A DNA stretch of 64,000 nucleotides, from positions 86,965,581 through 87,029,580 of the forward strand of contig NC_080175.1 in NCBI RefSeq assembly GCF_950295315.1. The letters are read 5' to 3'. Every line of letters starts with the position of its first letter. The stretch's first letter is position 1. Below, one piece after another: positions 42,066 to 52,948 of this stretch. Under the pieces are notes generated by a model. It was not told the DNA's origin and ran no database searches. It was given only the letters and a program-made list of their open reading frames with translations. The stretch comes from Erinaceus europaeus. Lineage: Eukaryota; Chordata; Mammalia; Eulipotyphla; Erinaceidae. The position numbers and the translations under genes were made by a program.

Positions 42066-42630
42066 TTTAACCTTGTCTTTTAAAAATATTTATTTATTTA
42101 TTCCCTTTCTTTTGTTGTCCTTGTTTTTTTTTTCTTTATATTTATTCCCTTTTGTTGCCCTTGTTGCTTTATTGTTGTAGTTATTATGGTTGCATTGATG
42201 TCGTCATTGTTGGATGAGGAGAGGAAGGGAAGACAGATGGGGGAGGGGGGAGAGAAAGACAGACACCTGCAGACCTGCTTCACTGCCTGTGAAGCGACTC
42301 CCCTTGCAGGTGGAGAGCCCGGAGCTCAAACCTGGATCCTTATACCAGTGCTTGTGCTTTGCGCCATGTGCACTTAACCCACTGTGCTACCTCCCGACTC
42401 CCTTTAACCTTGTTTTAGTATTATCTTCTTATTTATTTATTGGATAGAAACAGCCAGAAATTGAGAGGGAAGGAAGTGATAGAGAAAGAGAGAGAGAGAG
42501 AGAGACACCTGCAACACTGCTTCAAAACTTTCAAAGCTTTCCCCCCGCAGGTGGGGACCCAAGTTTTGAACCCATGTCCTTGTGCATTATAAAATGTGCA
42601 AGCAACCAAGTGCACTACCACCTGGGCAGA
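42066..42630 (-). repeat. ERI-2-type SINE carrying a nested ERI-1
   Basis: aaaaggagaaacttt flanks it at about 42,051-42,065 and 42,631-42,645. The SINE body is 42,425-42,630 (ggatagaaacagccagaaat to ctaccacctgggcag); its T-rich tail side has been split by the ERI-1 copy at 42,077-42,402. Confidence 0.82.
42077..42402 (-). repeat. ERI-1-type SINE nested in an ERI-2 tail
   Basis: TSD tttaaccttgt (42,066-42,076 and 42,403-42,413). Reversed full copy; the tail region is duplicated (ttattccctttcttttgttg then again ttattcccttttgttgccct). Confidence 0.88.
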
Positions 42631-42645
42631 AAAAGGAGAAACTTT

Positions 42646-43979
42646 ATTTATGCCAATAGGTTTGGTGTCAAATCTCTCCAGGAAGAGCACCAGCCTTCAG
42701 CCTTTGTTCTATTGGATACTTACACCTGTAGGAATGGTCTCTAAGTTACATGGCACAATTTCATTGGTGTATAGCAAGCAGGGAAATAAATTACTAGCAT
42801 TTGGCTCTTACAGTCACACATATAGTTAGTTACACGTGTCTTCACATACCTTCCTGTATAAGGCAGTGGCCTTCCCTTTGTCTACATTTAGCTTGGCCTT
42901 TCTTTAGCTATATGGCCACATCAAAGCTGATCTTTCTCTGCTTATTTCGCTGTTGCAGTTTTTATGTACCTAATAAAAATGCCAACTTTTGTTAATTCTT
43001 CAGCATAAGCTTCTGAAGTTCTTATTTATTTATTTGCTTTTGTTATTCACTAGATAGAACACCATGAGGAACAGATAAGTGTCTAAGGATAGATTAATGA
43101 AAGTTACTATAATTCCCCTAAAAAATGTTGCCCACCTGTCAAGCTCTTTGGCATAACAAAATTATTTTCCTATCAATTTTTTGTTTTCCAATAGCATAAG
43201 AGTGTCTAAGAGAATATCAACCTCTTTTAATTGTTGAAAAAAAGTCTCAAAAAAAAAAAAAAAAGAAAAAGAAGTCTCAGAACATAGGAACTTTCTGTTT
43301 CTCAGGTCAAATGAGTAGTTTAATAAATATAAATAAAAAATTCAATTTGCTTGACACTTTGGAGTGTCTTAGATATGCAAATTGGAAAATATTCATCAGA
43401 ATTGCATTATAAATGAGGGGAAGCTTTAAAAAAAGGCAGTGAACTTAGTCATTTTTTTAATGGTGGGGATTTATGCTTATAGTAAATATAGGTTTTGATA
43501 CAAGTGCAAAATTTCTCAATTTTAATCTTCAAGTCATTTTAGTCACTTCTTTTTGTCTCTGCCCCACCCCTCATATTTATAAACCCTCCTTTCTCTTTGT
43601 TTTTCTTCAAACTTTCTCACTCTGAATTTCATAGTTTTAAAACACACAATTATTATCTTATCTCTTATCTTTTCTTCCCCACTTCTATTACCTTTTGTTA
43701 CCTATTAAGGAGAAGTACTGTTTGTGGGTGACCTCTGTGGGGGTTCGAACTTCAGAGATATACTTTTGTTTTTTAGCCTTCAGATCTGGGGAGGATCTGA
43801 AAAGCTGGTAAATGACCATTGACTGACTTTATAGTTGCAGCAACTTGCGATACTACATACAAATATTATGTATTAATATCCTACAGTTTATTCTGATAGT
43901 GTTGTCTCCATGCTCAATTTAGAATTACACATAAAATCAAGTCGCCAAAACCATAATCTTTAATTTTAAAAATTATGCT
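42646..43979. other. Single-copy / possible LTR-derived DNA
   Basis: 42,646-43,020 may belong with 41,816-42,065 (see that entry). The remainder to 43,979 shows nothing recognisable apart from A-runs near 43,250. Confidence 0.3.
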
Positions 43980-44287
43980 GGGGGCCCGGCGGTGGTTTAA
44001 GTATACATGGCGCAAGTACAAGGACATGCATAAAGATCCCAGTTGGGCTCCGCACCTGCAGGGGGTCGCTTCACAAGCAAAGAAGCATATCTGCAGGCTT
44101 CTATCTTTCTTTACACCTCTTTGTCTTCTCCTCCTCTCTTGATTTCTCTATGTCTTATCCAACAAAAATGACAATAGTAACAACAAGGGCAACAAAATGG
44201 AAAAAAAAGGCCTCCAGGAGCAGTGGGTTCCTAGTGCAGGCAATGAGCCCCAGCAATAACCCGGGAGGCAAAAATATATAAATAAAA
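43980..44287 (+). repeat. ERI-1-type SINE (long 3' variant)
   Basis: gggggcccggcggtggttta with a short deletion in the head, then cacctgcagggggtcgcttc and the gcctccaggagcagtgggtt to gcaataacccgggaggc module. Confidence 0.8.
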
Positions 44288-44390
44288 AATTTTAAATGTA
44301 TAAAATAATAAAATAAAAATAGAAATAATGCCTAAAATTTTACTTGGTAATTGTACTGCACCATACTCTCTATTTTTTATTTTATTATAT

Positions 44391-44674
44391 ATTTTTTAAA
44401 AATATTTATTTATTTATTTATTCCCTTTTGTTGCCCTTGCTGTTTTATTGTTGTAGTCATTATTGATGCTGTTGTTGGATAGGACAGAGAGAAATGGAGA
44501 GAGGAGGGGAAGGCAGAGGGGGGGAGAGAAAGATAGACACCTGCAGACCTGCTTCACTGCTTATGAAGTGATTCCCCTGCAGGTGGGGAGCCGAGGCTCC
44601 AAATGGGATCCTTATGCTGGTTCTTGTGCTTTGCGCCATCTGTGCTTAACCCACTTCGCTACAGCCCAATTCCC
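44391..44674 (-). repeat. ERI-1-type SINE
   Basis: TSD tattttattatat (44,378-44,390 and 44,675-44,687). Complete reversed copy. Confidence 0.9.
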
Positions 44675-44734
44675 TATTTTATTATATCTTATTAAGCTTT
44701 ATAAAATGGTTTATTTTAAATTGAATAGAAAGAA

Positions 44735-44850
44735 TTAAAAATGACCAGAGCATATCCAAGGATCAAACTCAGGTCCTCATGATGATTGTAGAACCAAACT
44801 GTGTCATATCCTCAGCGGCATCATCCTCTTTTTCAACTTTGAAACCTTGG
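44735..44850 (-). repeat. Possible diverged SINE
   Basis: atgaccagagcatatccaag, gatcaaactcaggtcctcat, gtagaaccaaactgtgtcat suggest a reversed short SINE; too diverged to be sure. Confidence 0.3.
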
Positions 44851-45111
44851 TCTCAGTAGTTCTGGGCTACTTACTGCTGTGGCTTGAGACTGATAGCCAC
44901 AGTTAGGCAATGGATAATGGCCCTACTGTATTCAGTTTACAAAAAACTGCTTTTGCAGAAGTTAAGAAAAACTTTGCTCCAGTAGATGAGATTATCTGAA
45001 GTCTTACACTGACCCTTGCTCTTGCTGGGTTTTTGCCTTCAAGGTAAAAGAATTGAAGACTTACACAGAGCCTGAACTGATTAGCTAACACAATGAAGAT
45101 GAAGGTTTCCA

Positions 45112-45182
45112 AGCCTTTATCTCTGATGTCCCAAGTTCAATTTCTGCCACTGCCATAAGCCAGAGCTGAGTGGTGCTTATTT

Positions 45183-45183
<1 letters not shown>
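45112..45183 (+). repeat. SINE fragment, third family, with (AAAG)n tail
   Basis: cctttatctctgatgtccca, agttcaatttctgccactgc, cataagccagagctgagtgg, running straight into the (AAAG)n tract. Confidence 0.6.
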
Positions 45184-45233
<50 letters not shown>

Positions 45234-45234
45234 A
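45184..45234. repeat. (AAAG)n microsatellite
   Basis: About twelve pure AAAG units, seeded at the SINE tail. Confidence 0.95.
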
Positions 45235-46820
45235 ATATAAACACTGATTTTTTTTTCTTAATTTAAAAATTGAAAGTAAACCATACTCAAGGTTTAGTCC
45301 TATTTACCCTCAAACTCATTTCCTGTTCCTCAAACAAAATGGAAGTCTCCAGCATCTCCTATTGCCTATATAAATATTCTCTAAAGCAAAGAACAGGGAA
45401 GTTGATTTGGACATCACTCTTTCCTCCACCGCACATTGGAATGGCACTAAGATATCTTCCATTTTCTTAAAAGCTGTGTGGCAGTGTTTGGCTCTGTGGC
45501 ACTGGACAGTAGGCTGTCATTCATCTACAACATCTCTGGTCTTAAATAAAAGTGGAAGTTTTACCTGATCATCTCAGGCATGAAACTACAATGTATTTCT
45601 TTGATCATTCCAAACAGGAGGTTGTTCTAGATAACACTAGAGCATCACCATGTGCTGGTGTCTTTCCTCAATATACTTCTCATTCTAGACCCTGCACTTG
45701 ACCCATCATTCAGTATCCGTACTAAAGCTTAGACATCTCTGTTAATACACAGGGGAAAACTGCCTGTTCCCCCTTGTTTGTGTTTGATTGTCTCATTGCC
45801 TAAGGAACTTAAATAAGGAAACTGGAAGTTATTGATAAAGAGTTGGCTAAGTGACATGATGCTTGAGCAAAAATCTCTGTGTGGCTTTTAAAATTTTAAT
45901 TATGCCTTCAAGCATCTGGATAGCATTCAGTTGCTGCCCTTGGTGTCACCCATTTCTATACATACTAGAAGTTGAGGCAGTACTTGTTTGCTGTTCTGCA
46001 GTTTAATGTCTCCAATTTTCTTGTTATTCATTCTTGTAAATACTGGAATGCCCGAATCAAAAGCATTACCTCAGAACACAAATAAAATCTACTGGAGCTT
46101 ACATCTTGTTCCACAGAGCCCATTATATTAGATACATTTTCTATTCTGTCACAACAGAGAAATGCTTCCCTTCCTACTTGGCATTGGATATGTACATCTT
46201 ACCTTGTAATATATTTATCATCAATCAATTTTCAGGAGCCAACTCTATTATTAACACAAAACAGAATCCTGTCTGGATGATAGAAAACAGAGAATGTCAG
46301 AGGCACAACGACAGCAACTCAGGCAGACAGAAAGGCTAACATTTAAATGCAATTTCTGATTCTTTAGAAAGAAATTATTGGACCTTCTTTAGTCCTCTTC
46401 AGTTATTCTGTTGCCCTCGGGTCTTCCCTTTCTCCACTTTTAATATTAGATATGAAAAGATTCAATTGACTGCCTTGCCCTGCTACCTAATCAGTCAGTA
46501 AAAAAGCACCAAAGTCAAGAAAAATATTTTAAGAGATGTCAGTTCCATAAAAGTCAACAAAGATAAAGAGATTTATTGCTTCTATCCTCACTGCTGACCT
46601 GATTCTACTGGAGTCAGAAATCAAGAAAATCCGATTGTTTTGTGTGTGGGTATGAAAGCAAGCTAGCATGAGGAATAGATTTAGTTTGCAGACAGAAAAG
46701 AATAATATTTACAAGTTATCAGAAGTCCCCAGAAGTTGGCATTTTACTACCTGAATTTCTAGAACATTTTTTTCTTCTGTTAGTAAAGGAAAATAAAACT
46801 AGATAAACTAAAAAGCTGTA
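45235..46820. other. Single-copy DNA
   Basis: Nothing I can identify in 1.6 kb. Composition is less A/T-rich than the surroundings, but no exon-like frame with splice sites is apparent. Confidence 0.4.
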
Positions 46821-46835
46821 ATGTTCAATTATTAT

Positions 46836-47142
46836 TATTATTTTTTTTAATCTTTTTTTTTAATATTTTATTTTATTTTATTTATTTATTCCCTTTTGTT
46901 GCCCTTGTTGTTTTGTTGTAGTTATTATTGTTGTTGTTGTTGTTGGATAGGACAGAGAGAAATGGAGAGAGGAGGGGAAGACAGAGAGGAGGAGAGAAAG
47001 ATAGACACCTGTAGAACTGCTTCACCGCCTGTGAAGCAACTCCCCTGCAGGTGGGGAGCCGGGGTTCGAACCGGGATTCTTATGCCGGTCCTTGTGCTTT
47101 GCGCCACCTGCGCTTAACCCGCTGCACTACAGCCCGACTCCC
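46836..47142 (-). repeat. ERI-1-type SINE, young
   Basis: Perfect 15-bp TSD atgttcaattattat (46,821-46,835 and 47,143-47,157). Many CpGs remain (gccggggttcgaaccgggat, tgcgccacctgcgcttaacc), consistent with recent insertion. Confidence 0.95.
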
Positions 47143-47151
47143 ATGTTCAAT

Positions 47152-47154
<3 letters not shown>

Positions 47155-47245
<91 letters not shown>
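47155..47245. repeat. (TA)n-(CA)n-(TA)n compound microsatellite
   Basis: About 50 bases of TA, a short CA block at about 47,206-47,218, then about 28 bases of TA. It starts inside the right TSD of the young ERI-1 SINE. Confidence 0.95.
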
Positions 47246-48580
47246 GCTCATTTGACCAATATTTATTATGCTTCTATTAGATGCTGGAATTTATGCTAGT
47301 CACTAGGTTGTAAGAGTAAACCATCCGATCAACTATTTTCATATGTCACAGTTTAAAGGAAACAATTCATGTTAATCAATCATTTCATGTAAAGAAAGCC
47401 GACAAGGATCAGAACAGAGCAAGAATGAGAAAAACTACAGGATGTCTGACAATCCGACTATAAATTATGCATGAAAAGGCATTTTTTTTCCTGTTGTATA
47501 AAGAACTATATGAGAGCATCATCTATCCAAATTTGTTTTTAGAAACTATTGTTCACTTATTCAACATTGGCCATTCATTCTTTAATCTAAGATAATTATA
47601 TAATTTATGTTTTTCTAATGAAACAACCTGAGACTTCAGCGTCAACTTCACTGTCATCACTAGAATCTTGAGATGTTATTTTACTCTGAATTCATCTTCT
47701 AATTTGTCTAAAAGTTTTGCAATTTCTCATTTTTTTCAGAATTCCATTTGCATGGTATAGATGAGAACAATATAAAATTTTGAATTCTGTTCTGTGAAAT
47801 TTAAAACAACAACAACAAAATAGAACTGTAAGATAGCAAGAATCTGTGACTGCCCATAATGTCCTTGAAGAAAAAAAATGAATTACATGGAAAGAATCCT
47901 GGAAACTGAACAGAGATTTCCTGTGAGATAAAGAAAACTTCTGGCATGATCTAGTTTAAACAGGACAGAATTTAAATATACAGGCCTCTAGCTTTACTAC
48001 TAATAGTTATGCCAAACCTTTTTTGGCAACTTTTCTTATGAATTGAGCTTCTGCTTCCACCTGGATACAGAACAATGTTGTATCACTGTGACTTCATAAA
48101 CTTCCTCTCTTTTTTCCAAAACGTGTGCTCTGCCTTTTCAGGTTGAGGTCTGAGAACTTGCAGCAAGTTACTATTTTCTAAGCCATTCCCACGCATACTG
48201 TTGGTATACATAATGTTAATAAACCACCTTTTTTTTTTCCCTCTTACCAACCTACTTCAAAATGTATTTGATTATTTCCAGCCTTCAAAGTACAGAATGA
48301 TTTCTTTTTTATTACTGTATACCATGACAAAGAAGATGGTACTAGACTGCTCTTGAAAGTCTTTGAAAAATGGAACAGTAATTTAGGCAATCCAAATAAG
48401 GAAATTAACAAGTGATTTAAACTTGATTACGTCACTATTGCATCAGCCTTCCAGATAATTCAGCTATATTTACATTTTCTTATCATTTTAATCCATAATA
48501 TAATAAAATGACAACCTTGAGATACTGAAATAGAAATCTCTTGAATGCATTTCTTCAGAAGAGTACACATATATAGCTAC
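47246..48580. other. AT-rich single-copy DNA
   Basis: Nothing recognised. Confidence 0.4.
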
Positions 48581-49080
48581 ATGTGAAATGAATCACAATG
48601 AAGGAAATGTAGAGTGACTTCTCCCAATCAAATAAATGAGAGGGGGATGAACGAATATATCAAAAATAGTAGGGGATGAAAAGACGCATTCTTCCCATAA
48701 TCCACATTGCAGCTTAACATATATGATTGCAGGCCCTGCCAACATCTCCCTGAGAAATAAAGTGTTTGAACTCAACACCTAGTGCCTCAACTGTTAAGAT
48801 TTCCACCTGCAGGTTACCCTATCACCAATATTTATGTCTGGAAGTCATATGACTCAAAGTCATAAAGTGTATCTATGAGACTCAACAGATCAGAGTGAGC
48901 AAAGAAATTGTCCACAGTGCAATGATTGCCACCTCAGCATGCTTCACTTTGGAATGTGTCCAAAGAAATAGTCTTTAAAATGACTCTCTATCCAGTACTC
49001 AATGCAAAGAGAGGAGAATGAATTACCAGTTCACCAGTCTTTTCAAAATGAGGTCCACTAGCATACCTTAGAGATTATAT
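48581..49080 (+). repeat. Probable diverged L1 3'UTR fragment
   Basis: The block around cagcatgcttcactttggaa followed by tgtgtccaaagaaatag parallels 28,725-28,765 of the long-3'UTR L1 tail; the remainder is weak. Confidence 0.4.
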
Positions 49081-49132
49081 TCTGTGGTTCAGGCTCATAA
49101 CTTTTTTCATTCTATTAATTTTCACATTTTAC

Positions 49133-49262
49133 TTTTAAAGATTTATTTATTAACTAGAGAGTTTATGTACCAGAGCATCACTCTGGTCAGCACATGAGTG
49201 AGTAGTAAGGATCAAATTCAGCATCTCATACTTGCAAGTCCTGTGTTCTACCCCTGCTCCAA
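49133..49262 (-). repeat. Short tRNA-derived SINE (fourth family), reversed
   Basis: aagatttatttattaactag, ccagagcatcactctggtca, gatcaaattcagcatctcat, cttgcaagtcctgtgttcta. Confidence 0.65.
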
Positions 49263-49490
49263 ATCCAGAGTCTAAGGTCCGAATTTTATGTCAATCTAGA
49301 GATTGACTGTAATCTGGCCCAAAGACCAAGAGAATGGCAAGCACCAGCTTTGATTAATTCCTCACCCCTCAACTCATGCACACCAGTTTTAACTTTTTCA
49401 ACTACTGTTCAGAGAGTCAAAAATTGATGATCTACAAGGTTTGTGTTTCAAAGTACCACAAGAACTTATAAAAGTTTAAAAGGACAATTA

Positions 49491-49800
49491 CTGGGAGTCA
49501 GACAGTAGCACAGCTGGTTAAGTGCACGTGGCACGAAGCTCAAGGACCAGAGTAAGGATCCGGGTTTGAGCCCCTGGCTTCCCACCTGCAGGGGAGTCGC
49601 TTCACAGGTGGTGAAGCAGGTGTGCAGGTGCCTTTCTTTCTCTTCTCCTCTCTGTCTTCCCCTCCTCTCTCCATTTCTCTCTGTCCTATCCAACAAAGAT
49701 GAAATCAATAACAATAATAATAACAACAACAACAACAACAACAACAAAAGGGCAACAAAAAGGAAAATAAATAAATATTTTTAAAAAGCTTAAAAAATAA
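49491..49800 (+). repeat. ERI-1-type SINE
   Basis: Perfect 13-bp TSD aaaaggacaatta (49,478-49,490 and 49,801-49,813). The tail contains an expanded (AAC)n at about 49,725-49,746. Confidence 0.93.
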
Positions 49801-49815
49801 AAAAGGACAATTATT

Positions 49816-49930
49816 GCCACTGGAGAAATGATTCAACTGGTAGAGTGTTGGGCTATTATGCCTTAGATTCCTGGTTCAGACCCCGCACTGCTAATAAAGA
49901 CCACACGGTGACTTCTTTCTTTCCTGTAAA
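49816..49930 (+). repeat. Possible diverged SINE
   Basis: actggagaaatgattcaact, ggtagagtgttgggctatta, tcctggttcagaccccgcac: tRNA-like spacing of A and B boxes; family unclear. Confidence 0.35.
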
Positions 49931-50099
49931 ACTCTCTTTTATATGGACTCAGCTATTCATTTCTTTTGCAAAAAAAAAAGATTTAATAATGGTGCAATTT
50001 TTGTTAGAGTTATGTTTTACACCTACACGTGTATAAAATACACAGAAATTTTTCCCACCTTCTCTCTGCCTTTATCCTATTAAGAAAATCCAAAATAGA

Positions 50100-50890
50100 T
50101 TGAATGTCTCAAGCTTTTTCATGCAGAGACTTCACTTCTGAGTCTATATTCCTATAATCTGAGCACTTAAGATTTCAAATGAGTTAACTGATTGAATTTC
50201 AACATTGGGCTCAAATTGTTAATTCATGTTTAATACTAACTTTTTATTATTTTATTTATTTAATAAAATATATATTAAATCACCTATAATCTTATACTAG
50301 GGAGACCAGAAGCAACTGGTCTTGCCAAGTCATAAAATATAATTATGTATAAATAGCGTTAAATGACATAAATCATGCTAAGGTCTTATATGGTTCAGTA
50401 AGTCCTAACTATGGGATTTTCAAAGTAAAGTAAGCTCCCAAATAATGTGGTTATAATAAAAACTATCTACTGCCTTCTTCAACTCTAAGACAGCAAGGAA
50501 CCTTCACCATTCTCTATATAACCTGCATTTCTCCCAGTCCTGGAACCTCTGGAACGGAACTTTGCTCATTTCCCTTCATGCTCCTCTTGATCCATACCTT
50601 TGATACTGCATCTACTGATCCCAACCAATCAAAGCAATACAGCAACGTCACCTTGGTATATATCACTTCAGTCTGTGTCCAGAGACACCAGGCCTGGGAT
50701 GTAAGCCCTCCACTTCCATTTCTCTGCCGCTAAGTTGCAGATGCTACAATGAAACTAACCTGACTTTCCTGGGCAGATGACCATATCAGTGAGTCCTGGA
50801 ACCCCAGTTCCTCAGAGTCCTGCCCCACTAGGGAAAGACAGAAACAGGCTGGGAGTATGGATTGGCCTGTCAATGCACATGTCCAGTGGA
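50100..50890 (+). repeat. L1 3'UTR fragment (long type)
   Basis: Parallels 28,320-28,760 and 29,500-29,690 in order: gaatgtctcaagctttttca, the cttcttcaactctaagacag to cccagtcctggaacct block, cacttcagtctgtgtccaga, then cctgactttcctgggcagat and gactggcctgtcaatgc-like parts. The terminal tail is missing. Confidence 0.55.
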
Positions 50891-51359
50891 GAACCCATTA
50901 ATCCCCCAAAAGAAACTAAAAAAGAAACAAAAAAGGACTTCTGATAGCTTATGGAAACAGACATAAGCCTACACTCGAGGACATCTAAAATGATTTTTCT
51001 CCAATATTTGGCCTTATTGCTAATAAAAGAAGTAATCACTGTGCCCCCCTTTTCTAACCTAGAAAAAATGTTATTTCGGAGTATGATCCATCTATAATGT
51101 TACCTGTGAACATGACCTTTCCGTCTGTCAGTGCCATCCTTTCTAGAGTGAAGATGAGATCATCCTGTCCTTACCAGGTAGTCTCCCTTTTCATGTTCTT
51201 GATGTCTCAGGATTCTGGCCTAGGACAGGGAGATATACATATTATATAGTCTTCTTGGTTTTTCCTTTTTCACTTTATAATTTACGGTTATCTACTTCAT
51301 ATGGATGAGTTATTAAAATTTGTCCCTTTACTCCTATAAATCTGTTTGATACTGATCAA

Positions 51360-51361
<2 letters not shown>
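50891..51361. other. Single-copy DNA
   Basis: Nothing recognised. Confidence 0.4.

Positions 51362-51413
<52 letters not shown>
51362..51413. repeat. (TG)n microsatellite
   Basis: About 26 uninterrupted TG units. Confidence 0.95.
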
Positions 51414-51416
<3 letters not shown>

Positions 51417-52408
51417 GGGGTAGAGTCCTCTATGCAGCACAATGATCACTAATTAAACATATTGGGATTTATTGGTCTTGACTCTACTGCTGACTTCTCA
51501 GTGTAATGGAATGTTCAAAAGTCCCAAAGATAAAAGCTTCAAATGCAAAGCCTAGTATATTGAATCAGCACTTTCAAAGTGTCCAGTTTCATATGAACTG
51601 TTCTAGGCTTCAAAGGATATATGGAAGATTGTTCTTGCTCTTACCATATAGCTGACAGTACAAATTTAATTTCTAAAAAATTCTAAACATTGAGATAACT
51701 CACCAGAGACCTAAATGTGTTGTGGTAAAGTCAAACTCAAATGAAACTTCCACTTATTTATATGCAAAGACAATGCAATTTTATTTTTTTAAGAACAAGG
51801 CATATAGAAAATACTAATATTTCTAAAGAAGATTCTTATTACAGGTAATACTGAAAAATCATTTACACATTCTAGGTGCTGTGTTAAATTTAGTGGACAT
51901 AGCAGTAAAGAAAATAAGCAAAAGATCTCTTCTCAAGTAAAAAGACATTCAATTCATTTTAATTTTTCAGTTTAAATATTCAAGTTACTGCTCAATGAAA
52001 TGGTCATCGATCATGGTCCACCTATGAATGATTTCTCTTTTTGATTTCTGTGAGTTTTGAATTTGTCAGAATGCCAGAGATCTCAGTCTCCACTTAGAGT
52101 GGTGACACAGAAAATTTCCACTCTTATTTCAAATGACTACCACATTTTTTCCATTAAGAGAACATTTATTATATTTGTTCTTCTTGCAACTAGTCCAATA
52201 TTGTGTTGGGGAGTGACCTCTCCACTGAATATATTCTGATGATAGAGCCAATCATGACTGAGAACAAAAACCAGAAAAGTTGGCCACAAAGCCAATCCCC
52301 TATTGGTCACATAAAGAACCTATCTACTGTTTCTTGCTACCTGAAACTCAGGTTCTATCCTGCTTTTCAGTATCAGTTTATCCTTGTGAGCTTCATAATT
52401 CACCCCAT
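51414..52408. other. Single-copy DNA
   Basis: Nothing recognised. Confidence 0.4.
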
Positions 52409-52424
52409 AAAATTTCCTTTTTCT

Positions 52425-52707
52425 GGGAGTCGGGCTGTAGCTCAGCGGGTTAAGCGCAGGTGGCGCAAAGCACAAGGACCGGCATAAGGATCCCGGTTCG
52501 AACCCCGGCTCCCCACCTGCAGGGGAGTCACTTTACAGGTGGTGAAGCAGGTCTGCAGGTGTCTATCTTTCTCTCCTCCTCTCTGTCTTCCCCTCCTCTT
52601 TCCGTTTCTCTCTGTCCTATCCAACAACGATGACAACAACAATAATAACTACAACAATAAAACAACAAGGGCAACAAAAGGGAATAAATAAATAAAATAA
52701 ATATTAA
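52425..52707 (+). repeat. ERI-1-type SINE, young
   Basis: Perfect 16-bp TSD aaaatttcctttttct (52,409-52,424 and 52,708-52,723). Head gggagtcgggctgtagctca and B box cccggttcgaaccccggct are close to a tRNA. Confidence 0.95.
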
Positions 52708-52723
52708 AAAATTTCCTTTTTCT

Positions 52724-52934
52724 TTTCTTTTAAATATTTTTATTATCTTTATTGAATAGAGACAGCTAGAAATCAAGAGGGTGATAGAGAGGGAGAGAGA
52801 CAGAGAGACACCTGCAGCATGACTTCACCACTCGTGAAGCTTTCTTCCTGCAGGTGGGGACCGGGGGCTTGAACCTGAGTCCTTGGGCATTGTAATATGT
52901 GCGCTCAACCAGGTGCGCCACCACCTGGCCCCAG
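52724..52934 (-). repeat. ERI-2-type SINE at a reused target
   Basis: Reversed copy (gaatagagacagctagaaat to gtgcgccaccacctggcccc). aatttcctttttct follows it at 52,935-52,948, a third copy of the target used by the neighbouring ERI-1 SINE. Confidence 0.9.
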
Positions 52935-52948
52935 AATTTCCTTTTTCT

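Noticed and set aside
47051..47299. Open frame with alternating Ile-Tyr
   Set aside because: Translation of (TA)n and (CA)n microsatellites plus SINE sequence.
2168..52707. tRNA genes at the heads of SINEs
   Set aside because: A and B boxes are present in many copies, but cloverleaf pairing is lost and each head continues into a SINE body. They are tRNA-derived, not tRNA genes.
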